Positions 42,235 through 42,669 of a DNA stretch of 42,669 nt are shown here, in pieces. The notes beneath the pieces were generated by a model. The model had not been told where the DNA came from and did not search any database. It saw only the letters and a program-made list of their open reading frames with translations. The number at the start of each line of letters is the position of its first letter. Position 1 is the first letter of the stretch. This DNA is from Boseongicola sp. SB0665_bin_10 (lineage in GTDB: Bacteria; Pseudomonadota; Alphaproteobacteria; Rhodobacterales; Rhodobacteraceae): the NCBI GenBank assembly GCA_009838075.1, contig VXSG01000024.1, forward strand, positions 1 through 42,669, written 5' to 3'. The translations under genes and the position numbers were made by a program.

Positions 42235-42669
42235 CAGCGCTGATCTATGCAGGCATCGGGGCGCGAAGGACGCCGCCGAAGGTCCTGTCCGACATGCGGG
42301 TGATGTCAAAGTGGCTGGCCCGCCAAGGCTGGCGCCTCGCGACTGGCGGCGCTGATGGTGCTGACGGCGCATTCATCGGAGGGACGCCGGAAGATCAACG
42401 CACGCTTTGGCTGCCATGGACAGGCTACAACGGCCATGGAGGACCGAACTGTCGCGTGCTGCCCGTGGAGGCGATGGCGGAATGCATGGAGGTCGCCGCC
42501 CGTCTGCATCCGTCCTGGGCAAGGTGCTCGCCCGGCGCGCGTAAGCTGCACGCCAGGAATGTCGCGATCCTGCTCGGCGAGCAGCTGAATCGGCCCGTCG
42601 ATGCCTGCATAGCGTGGACTAATGTTGCGGTTCAGGGAATGTTGCGGAGGGTCGTCCAATGGCCGGCTG
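42231..42669 (+). CDS. SLOG-type (DprA/TIGR-like) protein, 3' end outside the window
   Basis: 146 codons open to the right edge. The opening IYAGIGARRTPPKVL and WRLATGGADGADGAFIGG, then LWLPWTGYNG, match the Rossmann-like SLOG fold proteins common in phages and plasmids (the GIGSR...SGGAxGAD pattern). These bind nucleotides or nucleotide-derived signals, and in DprA single-stranded DNA. Coupled by ATGA to the preceding small gene. The C-terminal part is not available. Confidence 0.75.
   Translation, partial: MTALIYAGIGARRTPPKVLSDMRVMSKWLARQGWRLATGGADGADGAFIGGTPEDQRTLWLPWTGYNGHGGPNCRVLPVEAMAECMEVAARLHPSWARCSPGARKLHARNVAILLGEQLNRPVDACIAWTNVAVQGMLRRVVQWPA

Noticed and set aside
1-42669. CRISPR array or insertion sequence
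   Set aside because: No regularly spaced short repeats, and no transposase with terminal inverted repeats was found by eye on either strand.

Overview
The window is GC-rich DNA (visibly above 60% GC) from a Gram-negative bacterium. It is most likely an alphaproteobacterium, possibly of the Rhodobacterales. The pointers are a roughly 1,225-residue B12-dependent ribonucleotide reductase, a GcrA-like protein, a tRNA-Pro fragment of the type I associate with that group, and the codon style. No taxonomic marker gene is complete here, so this is inference.

Layout. (1) Positions 1-5313 are the right-hand end of an integrative element, all genes on the minus strand: an unknown gene running off the left edge, a primase-polymerase/RepA-like ATPase, an AlpA-like excisionase, a hypothetical gene and a tyrosine integrase. 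It ends in a displaced 3' fragment of tRNA-Pro, starting in the anticodon loop, which I read as the attachment site. (2) Positions 5314-9758 look like chromosomal backbone: nrdJ behind a candidate NrdR operator. (3) From about 10.1 kb to the right edge lies a conjugative system of the IncI/Dot-Icm type (type IVB secretion). One plus-strand block holds a GcrA-like protein, a CHC2/Toprim primase fused to an ATPase, DotI, DotH, DotG, a DotF-like protein and DotE. It continues with two exported paralogues flanking a metallopeptidase and a RecJ-like nuclease, then a PilV-like prepilin. A second block holds a PilS-like prepilin, an OmpA-type lipoprotein, an anchored thermonuclease, DotD, DotC, DotB, IcmT and a DsbC-like protein. 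The right end carries a phage-type gene, an AbiEii-like protein, a STAS protein, a candidate oriT, a MobV-type relaxase, a small unknown gene and a partial SLOG-type gene. The coupling ATPase (DotL), DotO and DotA are not in the window.

The most unusual part is the cargo island at 26.4-31.6 kb, between the two prepilin genes. It holds two tandem nucleotidyltransferase-HEPN fusions, a GSU2403-type nucleotidyltransferase and an antitoxin/PIN-toxin pair. These unrelated enzymes end in nearly the same tail of about 20 residues (consensus DWQPPxPSPLDDxxDPFK). In the PIN gene a TAG stands where the others have the Trp codon, so the tail is cut off. A degenerate version ends the AbiEii-like protein 9 kb away. 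The predicted antitoxin has no tail. My inference is that the tail is a transferable sorting signal, most simply one that sends enzymatic cargo through the type IVB machine. A degron or a binding tag is also possible. The tandem fusions and a neighbouring unknown gene also share promoters placed so close to the start codon that the mRNAs may be leaderless.

How it may work together: the relaxase and oriT start transfer, the primase/ATPase and RecJ process DNA, Dot proteins and pilins form the channel and pilus, and the tagged enzymes could be co-delivered or kept for self-protection or competition. Everything beyond family assignment is inference from sequence read by eye; no searches were run.
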